A stretch of DNA of 64,000 nt from contig NZ_BLAJ01000003.1 of assembly GCF_009176305.1 (NCBI RefSeq), forward strand, positions 620,001 through 684,000. The letters run 5' to 3'. Shown here one piece after another: positions 1-8,084 of this stretch. The notes under the pieces were generated by a model. That model was given only the letters and a program-made list of their open reading frames with translations. It searched no databases and was not told where the DNA came from. The stretch's first letter is position 1; every line of letters starts with the position of its first letter. The position numbers were made by a program, and so were the translations under genes. This stretch comes from Martinezella dioscoreae (GTDB taxonomy: Bacteria; Pseudomonadota; Alphaproteobacteria; Rhizobiales; Rhizobiaceae).

Positions 1-374
1 GCCAGATGAAGCTGCAGGGGCAGACCCTTGCGGGCATTTTCGGCGATGGAGGCAATGCCATGCAGGAACAGGATGCCGGCGGTCTTTTCCCGCTTGGGCC
101 AGAGGCTGGCGGCGACGGCGGCGCCCATCGAAAAGCCGGCCAGCACGGTCGAGGCCGGCAAACCGGCCAACGCCCATTCGGCGCGCTCGCAGATCGTCGG
201 CCAGCCGATCTCGTCCTTGAATTCGAACCCTTCTTCGATCGACCGGGCGATCAGGCCGTCATAGAGATCCGGCGCGAAAGCCTTGTGGCCTGCCGCCTGC
301 ACACGCTCGACCGCCTCATGCTCGAGTGAGCGCAGACCATAGACGGAATGGAAGAAGATCACAGTTGCCATCAT
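1..374 (-). CDS. Dienelactone hydrolase family protein, C-terminus beyond the window
   Basis: The reading frame opens with two adjacent ATG codons (374 and 371) and runs off the left edge, leaving about 124 residues. The visible part looks like the N-terminal half of an alpha/beta hydrolase: an opening beta strand (ATVIFFHSVYGL), a substrate-loop region (FAPDLYDG), and a nucleophile-elbow-like GFSMGAAVA, followed by a strand ending GILFLHG. Serine in the elbow rather than cysteine points to a serine hydrolase variant of the dienelactone hydrolase family. The substrate is unknown. The catalytic Asp and His would lie outside the window. It is read leftward, away from the DUF1127 gene. Confidence 0.75.
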   Translation of the reverse strand, partial: MMATVIFFHSVYGLRSLEHEAVERVQAAGHKAFAPDLYDGLIARSIEEGFEFKDEIGWPTICERAEWALAGLPASTVLAGFSMGAAVAASLWPKREKTAGILFLHGIASIAENARKGLPLQLHL

Positions 375-470
375 CGCTTCCCTATTATCGGATCTGGTCG
401 TTAGATAAGACAGTTGCCGCCGGAAGCAACTTGCCCGCGCATGATCTATGGCGGAAACACGGTCTTCAGA

Positions 471-510
471 AAGAAAAAACCCGGTGTTGGCCCTTGGGCC
501 GAACACCGGG
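471..510 (-). terminator. Rho-independent terminator of the DUF1127 gene
   Basis: A strong GC-rich hairpin (arms near CCGGTGTT/AACACCGG plus GGCCC/GGGCC, 480-510) is followed on the minus strand by a run of six T. It lies about 50 bases past the stop of the DUF1127 gene. Confidence 0.8.
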
Positions 511-562
511 AAAGAGGCAGGGCTTATTGGCTATCACCCTGCGGGGAAACTATTGTCCGCCA

Positions 563-862
563 TCAGCCTCTTAAGCTGCTGGAGGCAGAGAGGCGCGTGC
601 AGCGACGCGCGGAATTGGTGAGATGGCCGGACGGATCCCCGAAGAAGGTCGAGGTGGTCAGCGCAGCGTTCAGATCCTGCCTGGTGAGGCCGATATCGTG
701 CAGCTGACTGTCGTTCAGCTCATTCAGATATTCGATTTCCTTGCGATTTCGGATTGCGCGCCAGATCGATGCGACATTGCTCAAAGCAAGCATAACCCGT
801 GCCGTCAGCGACAGCGATGGCGTTGCTAGGCCGAGGTCAAGGGTCCGATCTGTCGTGCGCAT
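563..862 (-). CDS. DUF1127 (YjiS-like) small protein
   Basis: A 99-residue protein when started at the ATG at 862 (MRTTDRTLDLG); a longer upstream frame exists but its first 45 residues look non-coding. The middle third holds the DUF1127 signature: a basic, arginine-rich segment (WRAIRNRKEIEYL) then LNDSQLHDIGLTRQDL. DUF1127 proteins are short, basic, abundant stress- and growth-phase-linked proteins of alphaproteobacteria; some bind RNA or influence phosphate and carbon metabolism. The tail after the domain is Ser/Thr/Arg-rich and not conserved as far as I can tell. It is divergent from a LysR regulator of the LsrB/VtlR type, which is informative because VtlR in Brucella and Agrobacterium activates DUF1127 genes. 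Confidence 0.8.
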   Translation of the reverse strand: MRTTDRTLDLGLATPSLSLTARVMLALSNVASIWRAIRNRKEIEYLNELNDSQLHDIGLTRQDLNAALTTSTFFGDPSGHLTNSARRCTRLSASSSLRG

Positions 863-898
863 TTCCGTATTCCTTTTCTTTGGGCACACGCGAGCCCA

Positions 899-927
899 GC
901 CCCTTTTCGGCGATCCGGAAAAGGGGC
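899..927 (-). promoter_or_regulatory. Stable hairpin in the DUF1127 leader
   Basis: A perfect 10-bp inverted repeat (GCCCCTTTTC / GAAAAGGGGC) with a 9-base loop lies 37-65 bases upstream of the DUF1127 ATG. There is no T-run on either side, so it is not a simple terminator. It could be a 5' UTR structure or part of the divergent regulatory region shared with the LysR gene. Confidence 0.5.
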
Positions 928-1030
928 GTAGGCCGGGAGGAGTTCGACAGGTGTTTCTGTTCGATTGGTATGCTGAATTGCATTCGGAAGATGCCAAAGG
1001 CCTATTGATCAGTCCAACGAATGTTTCTAA

Positions 1031-1042
1031 TGATAACTATCA
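1031..1042. promoter_or_regulatory. Small inverted repeat upstream of the LysR gene
   Basis: TGATA-AC-TATCA sits about 20 bases before the LysR ATG and just ahead of its AGGTGAG ribosome site. It may be an autoregulatory site in the divergent DUF1127/LysR promoter region; the motif is short, so this is tentative. Confidence 0.3.
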
Positions 1043-1063
1043 AACTCCTTTATAGGTGAGCCC

Positions 1064-2017
1064 ATGTCCGCGCCGCTTGATATCGATCAGTTGCAGACCT
1101 TCATCGCAATCGTGGATTCCGGAAGCTTCACCAAGGCGGCCGACCGGGTGTTCAAGACACAATCGGCCGTCTCCATGCAGATGCGCCGGCTGGAAGAGCG
1201 CGTCGGCAAGCAGCTTTTCATCAAGGATGGACGCGGCAACCGCCTGACGGCGGAAGGCGACAAGCTGCTGAACTATGCCCGCCGCATCATTCGCCTGAAC
1301 AACGAGGCCATCGCCGCTTTCGATGACAACCGTCTCGAAGGCACGCTGCGCATCGGCACACCGGACGATTATGCCGATCGCTACATGCCCGAAATCATCG
1401 GCCGTTTTGCGAAGACGCATCCGAATGTCGAGCTCTACATCGTCTGCGAGCCCTCGGTCGACCTTGCCGAGCGCATGCATCGCGGCGAGCTCGATATCGC
1501 GCTCGTCACCCACAATCCGCGCGAACGCATGTCGGACGTCGTTCGAACGGAGCCGCTCTGCTGGGTCGGCTCGGCCAACCATCCGCTGCGCGATGATGCG
1601 CCCATTCCGCTCGCCGTCGGCCGTCGCGACTGTCAGTGGCGCCAGCTCGCCTGCTCGGCGCTTGATGCCGGCGGCCGCGACTATCAAATCCTGTTCACCA
1701 GCTGGTCCTGCACTGTCGTTGCCGCGGCCGTACTTGCTGGCATGGCGGTTTCGGTCATGCCGGAATCGGCGCTCAGGACCGGCATGAAGGTACTGACCCA
1801 AGCCGATGGCTTCCCACCGCTGCCGCCGGTGCAGATCGGCATCATGAAGCGGGCCGGCCTTTCCGTATCGCTGATGAACGCCATCACAGCGCATATCTCC
1901 GCCTGCCTCGACAACATCACGCCGGCTGCGGTGGATGACGATCTTGATGGCGAGGTGAAAACCTACACGCGCTTCTATCCGCGACTGCGCGCCGGGCACA
2001 TTCTACCGGGCTGGTGA
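1064..2017 (+). CDS. LysR-family regulator, LsrB/VtlR-like
   Basis: 317 residues. The N-terminal winged helix (LDIDQLQTFIAIVDSGSF...TQSAVSMQMRRLEERVGKQLF) is typical LysR and closely resembles the LsrB/VtlR/LrhA subgroup, which begins with the same MSAPLDIDQLQTF pattern. The rest is the two-lobed co-inducer domain starting near LEGTLRIGTPDDYADRY. Several cysteines lie in the effector domain, and LsrB is known as a redox-responsive regulator through cysteines, but I cannot align them individually. A clear AGGTGAG ribosome site precedes the ATG. It diverges from a DUF1127 gene, a likely target. It does not lie beside trxB as I recall for the main lsrB, so it may be a paralogue. Confidence 0.85.
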   Translation: MSAPLDIDQLQTFIAIVDSGSFTKAADRVFKTQSAVSMQMRRLEERVGKQLFIKDGRGNRLTAEGDKLLNYARRIIRLNNEAIAAFDDNRLEGTLRIGTPDDYADRYMPEIIGRFAKTHPNVELYIVCEPSVDLAERMHRGELDIALVTHNPRERMSDVVRTEPLCWVGSANHPLRDDAPIPLAVGRRDCQWRQLACSALDAGGRDYQILFTSWSCTVVAAAVLAGMAVSVMPESALRTGMKVLTQADGFPPLPPVQIGIMKRAGLSVSLMNAITAHISACLDNITPAAVDDDLDGEVKTYTRFYPRLRAGHILPGW

Positions 2018-2051
2018 GCTCGAAGCGCACCAGCCTGTTACTTTCGAGTGG

Positions 2052-2684
2052 TTACTGCTCCGGCTCCGCCAGCAGGGTGGCGCGGATCACCTGCTTCCAT
2101 TCGTGCAACATGCGCTTTGCCATCTCGTCGTCGCTCATGATGGCAAAGCGGACGGATGCGCCGATCAGATGGCTGAACAGCTGCGTGCGCGCCTCGAGGT
2201 CGATGCGGCTTTCAGCCGGCAGAAAAGGCCGAATGCTGTCCAGGAAAATTTCGGCGACACGATTGCTGTGTTGAATGTTGAGCTGAAGGATATCCCTGTC
2301 GATGTCCGTACCTAGCCAGACGCCGAGATAGGCGGGATCGCTGCGAAACTCGCGATAATACCAATCGATCATGGTGCAGACGAGCTCGATGGCGTGATCG
2401 AGCGATGTCACGAAGGCAAAAGCCTCTCCCACCTTTAGCCTGATGCGGCTGGAATGCCGTTCGAGCAAGGCACGGACGATCGCCGCCTTGTCCGGAAAAT
2501 ACTGATAGACGGAGCCGATCGGGATCGCGGCAACCGCAGCCAGCTCGGTCATCTTCATCGCGCTCACCCCCTTCTCGGCGATCAGCGCGGCCGCGACCGA
2601 CAGAATGGCATCGACACGCTGGATGCTTCGCTCCTGCTGTGGCCTCTTTCGGAACGTAATGCGGTCGGGACTATCCGGATTCAT
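2052..2684 (-). CDS. TetR-family transcriptional regulator
   Basis: 210 residues. Residues about 15-62 form the TetR helix-turn-helix (RVDAILSVAAALIAEKGVSAMKMTELAAVAAIPIGSVYQYFPDK). The remainder is a helical ligand-binding domain with no recognisable ligand signature. The gene is convergent with the upstream LysR gene (34 bases between stops) and reads away from the dienelactone hydrolase gene, so that gene lies upstream on the same strand. Its own upstream region holds an ACGCG-N7-CGCGT inverted repeat. The regulated genes are unknown. Confidence 0.85.
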   Translation of the reverse strand: MNPDSPDRITFRKRPQQERSIQRVDAILSVAAALIAEKGVSAMKMTELAAVAAIPIGSVYQYFPDKAAIVRALLERHSSRIRLKVGEAFAFVTSLDHAIELVCTMIDWYYREFRSDPAYLGVWLGTDIDRDILQLNIQHSNRVAEIFLDSIRPFLPAESRIDLEARTQLFSHLIGASVRFAIMSDDEMAKRMLHEWKQVIRATLLAEPEQ

Positions 2685-2745
2685 GCTCTTCCCGTTTCAT
2701 TCTCACACTGAACGGCGCTCAAGCGCGCAGACGCTATGACACCAG

Positions 2746-2762
2746 ACGCGTTCAATGCGCGT
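2746..2762. promoter_or_regulatory. Candidate operator upstream of the TetR gene
   Basis: ACGCG-TTCAATG-CGCGT inverted repeat about 60 bases upstream of the tetR-family start codon. TetR proteins usually autoregulate through such palindromes, so this is a plausible but unproven operator. Confidence 0.3.
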
Positions 2763-2816
2763 AAACGGGAAAAGCTCAATTTTAATCATCACTTAGGAGC
2801 CGTAATCAGACTCCGG

Positions 2817-2847
2817 AAAACGAGGCCGAAACATGGTTTCGCCCTCG
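2817..2847 (-). terminator. Terminator of the Tat-exported dienelactone hydrolase gene
   Basis: A long hairpin (CGAGG-C-CGAAAC / GTTTCG-C-CCTCG, loop ATG) followed on the minus strand by TTTT. A second hairpin (ATCGCCGAC/GTCGGCGAT, 2858-2883) lies between it and the stop codon. Confidence 0.65.
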
Positions 2848-2893
2848 TAACCAACCGATCGCCGACACGTCAACGTCGGCGATTTGTGTCGTT

Positions 2894-3775
2894 CTAGGAC
2901 ACGTATTTCTTCAAGAATTCCACCGTCCTTCCCCAGGCGAGATCGGCTGCCTTCTTGTCGTAACGGGCGGCCGAGGTGTCATTGTTGAAAGCATGATTGA
3001 CGCCTTCATAGACGAAGATTTCGAAGGTCTTACCGCCTGCCTGCAACTCCTTGCGATAGGCATCGATACCGGCGTTGATGCGATCGTCGAGGCCGGCATA
3101 GTGTAGCAATAGGGCCGCCTTGATTTTCGGAACCTCGCCCGCGGGCGGCTGCGCGCCGTAATAGGCAACGCCTGCCTTCAGCTCCGGCGAGATGGTCGCA
3201 AAACGGTTGACTAGGCCACCACCCCAGCAGAAGCCGACGGCACCGACCTTGCCGTTGGCGCCATCCGTCTTTGCGAGGTAAGTCAGGCTCGCTTCGGCAT
3301 TGGCGGCCGTCAATGCCGGATCGAGATTGGTGAACATGTCGCGCGCCTTGTCCTCATCCTCGGGCGTGCCGCCCAGCGGAGACAAGAAATCCGGCGCCAG
3401 CGCCACGAAACCTTCCAGCGCTACGCGGCGGGCGACATCGCGGATATGCGGGTTGAGGCCTCGGTTCTCGTGGATGACGATGACACCACCGAGCTTGCCG
3501 GCCGCATCTTTCGGGCGGGCGAGATACCCCTTCATCTCGCCCTTGCTGCCGGCAAAGGTCACGTCCTTCGTGTCCAGCCTGCTATCGTCGGCGGCAATGA
3601 TCTCGGCACTCGCCTTGTTGGCGGCAAGCAGCGGCGCGATGGCGGCGGCGGCCCCGGCCGAGCCTGCGAGCTTGGTCAGCTTTTCCATGAAACCCCGACG
3701 ATCGAGCGTCAGATGCGTGTATTCGTCATAGGCGTTGATCATCGCCTGCGTCACAACCGGCTTTTCCGTGCTCAT
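2894..3775 (-). CDS. Dienelactone hydrolase with Tat signal (YghX-like)
   Basis: 293 residues from the ATG at 3775 (MSTEKPVVTQ), preferred over an upstream in-frame start because a GGGAG sequence precedes it. Residues 26-57 carry a twin-arginine export signal (DRRGFMEK followed by an alanine-rich stretch ending ASA), so the enzyme is probably periplasmic. The mature part is a dienelactone hydrolase: strand and oxyanion region VIVIHENRGLN, nucleophile Cys183 in GFCWGG, Asp230 in GLDDR and His261 in VNHAF, giving the Cys-Asp-His triad of the family. Family members hydrolyse dienelactones in chloroaromatic breakdown, but exported YghX-type proteins have no assigned substrate. Confidence 0.85.
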   Translation of the reverse strand: MSTEKPVVTQAMINAYDEYTHLTLDRRGFMEKLTKLAGSAGAAAAIAPLLAANKASAEIIAADDSRLDTKDVTFAGSKGEMKGYLARPKDAAGKLGGVIVIHENRGLNPHIRDVARRVALEGFVALAPDFLSPLGGTPEDEDKARDMFTNLDPALTAANAEASLTYLAKTDGANGKVGAVGFCWGGGLVNRFATISPELKAGVAYYGAQPPAGEVPKIKAALLLHYAGLDDRINAGIDAYRKELQAGGKTFEIFVYEGVNHAFNNDTSAARYDKKAADLAWGRTVEFLKKYVS

Positions 3776-3919
3776 GATCCTGTTCTCCCTGTTTCCCCGG
3801 CAGCAGGCAACAAACGACCGGCCACCCGCTGACAAGATAGGTCAGCGGATCTCACCGCAATGGGAAAGGAAAAACACAAACGCGTTACCGCAGGTTGCGG
3901 CTGCGGTCGTCATCCTGCA

Positions 3920-4342
3920 TCAGGAGAAGGTGAGCCAGATGCCGAGCCAGCCCCACATGCAGACCAGGGCTGCAAAACCAAGGGCGAAGAGCGGACTGCG
4001 ATAGCGCAGATCGTTGCTGGTCACATGCACGAAGGCATGAGCGTAGCGTGCCGCGACAAAAATCCAGGCGAGGATCACGGCCGCCAGATTATCGGCCTGT
4101 GTGGTGTAGAGTACGATGCAGCAGGCATGGAAGAGCAAGGGAAGTTCGAACTGATTGGCGAGGCTGTTTCGCACTACCAAGCTTTCCGCTGGCTCATCGG
4201 CTGCATGATTTTCGCGGAATTGCTCTGGCTGAATGCGGCCGGCCTTCACCAGCACACGGCGGCGCCATCCCAGGAGCGCATAGAGGATGAAAACCAGTAC
4301 CGCATGCGCCACCATGGGCCAGAACATTTCATAGCCTGTCAC
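3920..4342 (-). CDS. MAPEG-family membrane protein
   Basis: 140 residues when started at the GTG at 4342, which has an AAGGAG ribosome site 8 bases upstream; an ATG (4327) five codons later lacks one. Four hydrophobic segments are visible: about 5-25, 58-78, 82-100 and 115-138. The motif FELPLLFHACCIVLY and the NSLANQFE region match the MAPEG family (membrane-associated proteins in eicosanoid and glutathione metabolism). Bacterial members are small integral membrane proteins of mostly unknown activity, some of them glutathione transferases. It is followed downstream by the Tat-hydrolase gene on the same strand. Confidence 0.75.
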   Translation of the reverse strand: MTGYEMFWPMVAHAVLVFILYALLGWRRRVLVKAGRIQPEQFRENHAADEPAESLVVRNSLANQFELPLLFHACCIVLYTTQADNLAAVILAWIFVAARYAHAFVHVTSNDLRYRSPLFALGFAALVCMWGWLGIWLTFS

Positions 4343-4440
4343 GCGGCCAACTCCTTTGGAACTTCCGAAAGCTATACAGTAGATCTGAAATGCTGCAGCG
4401 ACCTTTGCGCGTCGCATATGACGCGCGGCACTGTAGTCGA

Positions 4441-5031
4441 TCAGGACGGTTTGGAACTGTCGCGCGATAGGTAGCGAAAAATCGCAAAACGGACCAGCAG
4501 AATCACTGTCACAACCAGCGTCAGAAATTTCAGCCTGATGATGATGGGCAGGAGGGTCGCAAGCAGCGATACCGTGGCATCGGAGGGCATTGCCGGCGGA
4601 TAGAGCATCAGGCCGGCGATATTCTCGGCATAATCGACAAGCGTATAAAAGATCGGCAGGCAGAAAATGACCGTGGTCCCACCCGGTGGGATCGGCCGGC
4701 CGAAGAAAAAACCGCCGGGGCCGACCAGCCGCATCAGGCAAAACAGCAACCCGCCCAGCACCAGCGGGAAGATCAGCTCCGGCCCGAGATACATAGAATG
4801 CAGGATCGCGGCCGGATCGGGATGCTCCCGGAGATAGCGCAGCATGGCGATGACATCTTCGCTCTCATAGCCGCCGATGCGCACATCGAGCATCGACTGG
4901 CCGGCGGCGGCATCGCTGAATGCTCTTGCGAAGCCGGCATAGATCCAGGCGAAGAGTGCCAGCGAAAGAGCCGCAAGGATCGCCGCCAGGCCCTGTAAGG
5001 ACCTGGCGTTGCCCGAAGCGCGATCTGCCAT
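4441..5031 (-). CDS. Hypothetical four-helix membrane protein downstream of guaB
   Basis: 196 residues from the ATG at 5031. Hydrophobic segments lie at about 15-38, 85-105, 115-140 and 155-185, so it is an integral inner-membrane protein. No motif that I recognise. The start codon lies 3 bases after the guaB stop, which implies cotranscription and probably translational coupling with guaB. A functional link to purine metabolism is not shown by the sequence. Confidence 0.75.
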   Translation of the reverse strand: MADRASGNARSLQGLAAILAALSLALFAWIYAGFARAFSDAAAGQSMLDVRIGGYESEDVIAMLRYLREHPDPAAILHSMYLGPELIFPLVLGGLLFCLMRLVGPGGFFFGRPIPPGGTTVIFCLPIFYTLVDYAENIAGLMLYPPAMPSDATVSLLATLLPIIIRLKFLTLVVTVILLVRFAIFRYLSRDSSKPS

Positions 5032-5034
5032 CAA

Positions 5035-6525
5035 TCAGCCGCCTGCGCCCGGATAGTTCGGGCTTTCGCGGGTGATCGTGACGTCATGGGCATGGCTTTC
5101 GCGCAGGCCCGCGCCGGAGATGCGCACGAAGGTCGCGCGCTCCTGGAAATCCTTGAGGTCGGCACCGCCGACATAGCCCATGGCCGCTTTGAGGCCGCCT
5201 GCGAGCTGATGCAGCACGCCGGAGACAGGCCCCTTATAGGGAACCTGGCCTTCGATGCCTTCCGGCACGAGCTTCAACGTGTCGCGGACCTCGGCCTGGA
5301 AGTAGCGGTCGGCCGAGCCGCGCGCCATGGCGCCGACGGAGCCCATGCCGCGATAGGCCTTGAAGGAGCGGCCCTGGTAGAGATAAACCTCGCCCGGGCT
5401 TTCATCCGTACCGGCAAGCAGCGAGCCGATCATCGCTGCGGAAGCGCCGGCGGCGATCGCCTTTGCCAGGTCGCCGGAGAACTTGATGCCGCCATCGGCG
5501 ATGACGGGAATGTTCTGAGCCTGCGCAGCCTCGACCGCCGACATGATGGCTGCGAGCTGCGGCACACCAACACCAGCGACGATGCGGGTCGTGCAGATGG
5601 AGCCGGGGCCGATACCGACCTTGACGGCGTCAGCGCCGGCATCGATCAACGCCCGCGTGCCGTCATAGGTGGCGACATTGCCGGCCATGATGCGGACGGA
5701 GTTGGACAGCTTCTTGACGCGGGTGACGGCATCGAGAACGCGCTGCGAGTGACCATGGGCGGTATCGACGACCAGAAGGTCGACGCCAGCCTCAATCAGG
5801 CGTTCGGCACGTTCGAAACCGTCATCGCCGACGCTGATGGCGGCGGCAGCGCGCAGGCGGCCCTGAGCATCCTTCGAAGCGTTCGGGTTCAGCTGCGACT
5901 TCTCGATATCCTTGACGGTGATCAAACCGACCAGACGGCTGTCAGCGTCAACGACAAGCAGCTTTTCGATGCGGTGCTTGTGCAGCAGGCGCTTGGCTTC
6001 CTGTTGCTGGACGCTTTCTGCGACCGTGACCAGATTTTCGCGGGTCATCAGCTCGAAGATCTTCTGGGAGGGGTCGGAGGCGAAGCGGACGTCGCGATTG
6101 GTGAGGATGCCGACGAGGCGGTGCGACTTTTCGACGACCGGGATGCCGGAAATGCCGTGGGCCTTCATCAGAGCAAGCGCTTCGGCAAGCGTGGCGTCGG
6201 GGCCGATGGTGACCGGATTGACCACCATGCCGCTTTCGAACTTCTTGACCTGGCGGACCTCTTCGGCCTGCTGCACCGGTGTCAGATTGCGGTGGATAAC
6301 ACCCATGCCGCCGGCTTGGGCCATGGCGATCGCAAGACGGCTTTCCGTGACCGTATCCATGGCGGCGGAGAGGATCGGCAGGTTGAGCTCGATGTCCTGG
6401 GCGATGCGGGTGGCGATATTCGTCTGGCCCGGCATGACCTCCGAGTGTCCCGGCTGCAGGAGCACGTCGTCGAATGTGAGGGCATCCAACCCGGTTGACG
6501 TTTCAATAATGCGTGCCATGGCCAA
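5035..6525 (-). CDS. guaB: Inosine-5'-monophosphate dehydrogenase
   Basis: 496 residues, normal for the family. GuaB oxidises IMP to XMP with NAD+, the first committed step of GMP synthesis in the cytosol. Domains: N-terminal barrel half (FDDVLLQPG, residues 18-26), tandem CBS domains at about 100-215, then the rest of the barrel with the IMP/K+ loop [11 protein letters not shown], where Cys311 is the catalytic nucleophile, and the flap region near [10 protein letters not shown]. An alternative start two codons downstream (MARIIET) is equally plausible. The leader holds a GCCCGG/CCGGGC inverted repeat (6552-6576). Confidence 0.97.
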   Translation of the reverse strand: MAMARIIETSTGLDALTFDDVLLQPGHSEVMPGQTNIATRIAQDIELNLPILSAAMDTVTESRLAIAMAQAGGMGVIHRNLTPVQQAEEVRQVKKFESGMVVNPVTIGPDATLAEALALMKAHGISGIPVVEKSHRLVGILTNRDVRFASDPSQKIFELMTRENLVTVAESVQQQEAKRLLHKHRIEKLLVVDADSRLVGLITVKDIEKSQLNPNASKDAQGRLRAAAAISVGDDGFERAERLIEAGVDLLVVDTAHGHSQRVLDAVTRVKKLSNSVRIMAGNVATYDGTRALIDAGADAVKVGIGPGSICTTRIVAGVGVPQLAAIMSAVEAAQAQNIPVIADGGIKFSGDLAKAIAAGASAAMIGSLLAGTDESPGEVYLYQGRSFKAYRGMGSVGAMARGSADRYFQAEVRDTLKLVPEGIEGQVPYKGPVSGVLHQLAGGLKAAMGYVGGADLKDFQERATFVRISGAGLRESHAHDVTITRESPNYPGAGG

Positions 6526-6717
6526 TTCCTTCGTCTGTGAAAAACAGGAAAGCCCGGAACGAATCGTCTACCGGGCGATCTTGCAAGTGTTGCTTGGAAG
6601 TTGGCGAGGGCTGGTAACACGTTCATGACAGGAAGGGAATAGCAAAAAGCGAGGGGCAGATATGCTAAGCCTTGGCTTCAGCGCGGGATTCGGCTGCAAT
6701 GTTCAGAGATTTTTACG
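6526..6717. other. guaB leader and upstream region
   Basis: No gene. On the minus strand it contains the guaB promoter region, with an inverted repeat GCCCGG-N13-CCGGGC at 6552-6576 about 30-50 bases before the start codon. I recognise no riboswitch. Confidence 0.5.
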
Positions 6718-6815
6718 CTAGATGTTGGCGTGGCCATCGACAAAGGCCTCGATGAAGCGGACCCGGTTATTCGGCTCCACGTCGTCGTCAGGCGCTTCCG
6801 ACAGGGGCAACGGCG
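6718..6815 (-). pseudogene. Remnant of a transposase N-terminus (IS1182-like)
   Basis: In one minus-strand frame about 30 residues (LPLSEAPDDDVEPNNRVR, then FIEAFVDG) resemble the start of IS1182-type transposases, which read roughly LFPERLDDLV-x-DNPVR-VIDAFVDGLDL. The similarity stops just after FVDG, with no catalytic domain, so the element is a fragment. A 15-base tandem duplication lies immediately upstream. The match is from memory of the family and short, so treat it as tentative. Confidence 0.45.
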
Positions 6816-6832
6816 GCAGTCTATTCCGGAAA

Positions 6833-6862
6833 ATTGTGCCATGACATATTGTGCCATGACAT
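6833..6862. repeat. Tandem duplication of a 15-base unit
   Basis: ATTGTGCCATGACAT occurs twice head to tail. It adjoins the transposase remnant and lies in non-coding sequence, so it is probably a scar of a replication slip or element excision. Confidence 0.8.
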
Positions 6863-6926
6863 AAGGTATCACGGTCGGCCGGACGCAGGAGCCCTTGGGC
6901 CTGCTTGTTGAAGAAATGGTCTTTCA

Positions 6927-7298
6927 ATGCTCAAAAGCCCGGTTACGTGCGAAGTTCGCTACCGCATCGATCACCATAGAATTTCGGAATTCGAAGCTTA
7001 CAGCCGGATTTGGATCGAGCTCATCGAACGCCATGGCGGAACGCATCACGGCTACTTCATACCCAGAGACAAGCCGGCGGAGGCGGGAGTGAGCTTTCCG
7101 GGCATAGGTGAAGAAGGCCCCGGCGACATAGCGGTCGCACTATTTACATTTCCAGATGAGACAACCTACCTGCAATACCGCGAGCGTGTTGCAGCCGATC
7201 CGGACGGAATTGCCGCAAACGAACGCTTCGGTAGGAGTCCACCATTCATCAGCTACGAGCGAACTTTCTTGCGGCCGGTGCTACGGGTAAAGTCTTAA
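6927..7298 (+). CDS. NIPSNAP family protein
   Basis: 123 residues. The pattern CEVRYRIDHHRISEFEAYSRIWIELIERHGGTHHGYF followed by ALFTFPDETTYLQYRERVAADPD is the NIPSNAP fold, a ferredoxin-like alpha/beta barrel dimer. Bacterial NIPSNAP proteins are small cytosolic proteins with no firm function; some sit with monooxygenase or hydrolase genes. It is followed 15 bases later by plsY, so the two are probably cotranscribed. The ribosome site is weak. Confidence 0.75.
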   Translation: MLKSPVTCEVRYRIDHHRISEFEAYSRIWIELIERHGGTHHGYFIPRDKPAEAGVSFPGIGEEGPGDIAVALFTFPDETTYLQYRERVAADPDGIAANERFGRSPPFISYERTFLRPVLRVKS

Positions 7299-7313
7299 AC
7301 AGAGGTGACACTC

Positions 7314-7985
7314 ATGGGTTTCTGGATAGCAAGCGTCGCGGGATTGGCGATCGCCTATCTCTTGGGCTCCATACCCACGGGCTATCTGGCGGGGAGACTG
7401 CTCAAGGGCGTTGATATTCGGGAACTCGGTTCCAAATCGACTGGCGCAACGAACGTATTGCGGACCCTTGGGAAGTGGCCAGCCTTGGTGGTGCTCCTGG
7501 TCGATGTGCTGAAAGGAGCCGCGGCAATCGTCTTTGCCCGTTGGTTCTATCCTTGGCTCCAAACATTGCCATCCATATCGCCGCCGATTGCGCTTGATCA
7601 GCAAAACTTCGTTTTGTGGGCGGTTTGCTTAGCGGGACTCGCGGTTCTGCTGGGGCATAGCCGCCCGATCTGGCTGAATTTTAAGGGCGGCAAATCCGTC
7701 GCAACGGGACTTGGCCTGTTGCTGGCGATAGCCTGGCCGGTGGGATTAGGTGCAGTGACCGTTTTTGGCATTACGCTGGCTATTTTTCGGATTGTTTCTC
7801 TCGGCTCAATCCTGGCAGCTTTGACGGCGATTGCCCTTGTCTGCGGCTTGGAGCAGCCGTTGCCATATCGATTGCTGGTGATTGCCGGTAGCCTTTATGT
7901 GATCGTGCGCCATCGTATGAATATTCAGCGACTGCTGACAGGAACGGAACCTCGTCTCGGGCGAAGTGCCGTGATCCGGAATTGA
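7314..7985 (+). CDS. plsY: Glycerol-3-phosphate acyltransferase PlsY, cyanobacterial type
   Basis: 223 residues from the ATG at 7314, which has AGAGGTGA 5 bases upstream. PlsY is a polytopic inner-membrane enzyme that transfers an acyl group from acyl-phosphate to glycerol-3-phosphate, giving lysophosphatidic acid. The three family motifs are present: GSIPTGYLAGR (18-28), GSKSTGATNVLRTLGK (39-54) and the later GHSRPIWLNFKGGKSVATGLG. Five to six membrane segments are visible. The wording of motif 2 (S-T-GATNVLRTLGK) and the C-terminus (RHRMNIQRLLTGTEP) resemble cyanobacterial PlsY rather than the GSGNIGATN form I expect in rhizobia. That suggests an acquired second copy. Confidence 0.85.
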   Translation: MGFWIASVAGLAIAYLLGSIPTGYLAGRLLKGVDIRELGSKSTGATNVLRTLGKWPALVVLLVDVLKGAAAIVFARWFYPWLQTLPSISPPIALDQQNFVLWAVCLAGLAVLLGHSRPIWLNFKGGKSVATGLGLLLAIAWPVGLGAVTVFGITLAIFRIVSLGSILAALTAIALVCGLEQPLPYRLLVIAGSLYVIVRHRMNIQRLLTGTEPRLGRSAVIRN

Positions 7986-8084
7986 ATGCGCGGAGCTTTT
8001 GCGAATTTCGGTTGTGACCTGGAGCCGGTTTTGCCATGCTGAAATGCCTCTCGGATGCACCATTGATCGGTAGAGGAATGCCAC

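Noticed and set aside
5086..6498. 470-codon open frame on the plus strand across guaB
   Set aside because: It is a mirror of the guaB coding strand in high-GC DNA; the minus strand encodes a complete, conserved IMP dehydrogenase.
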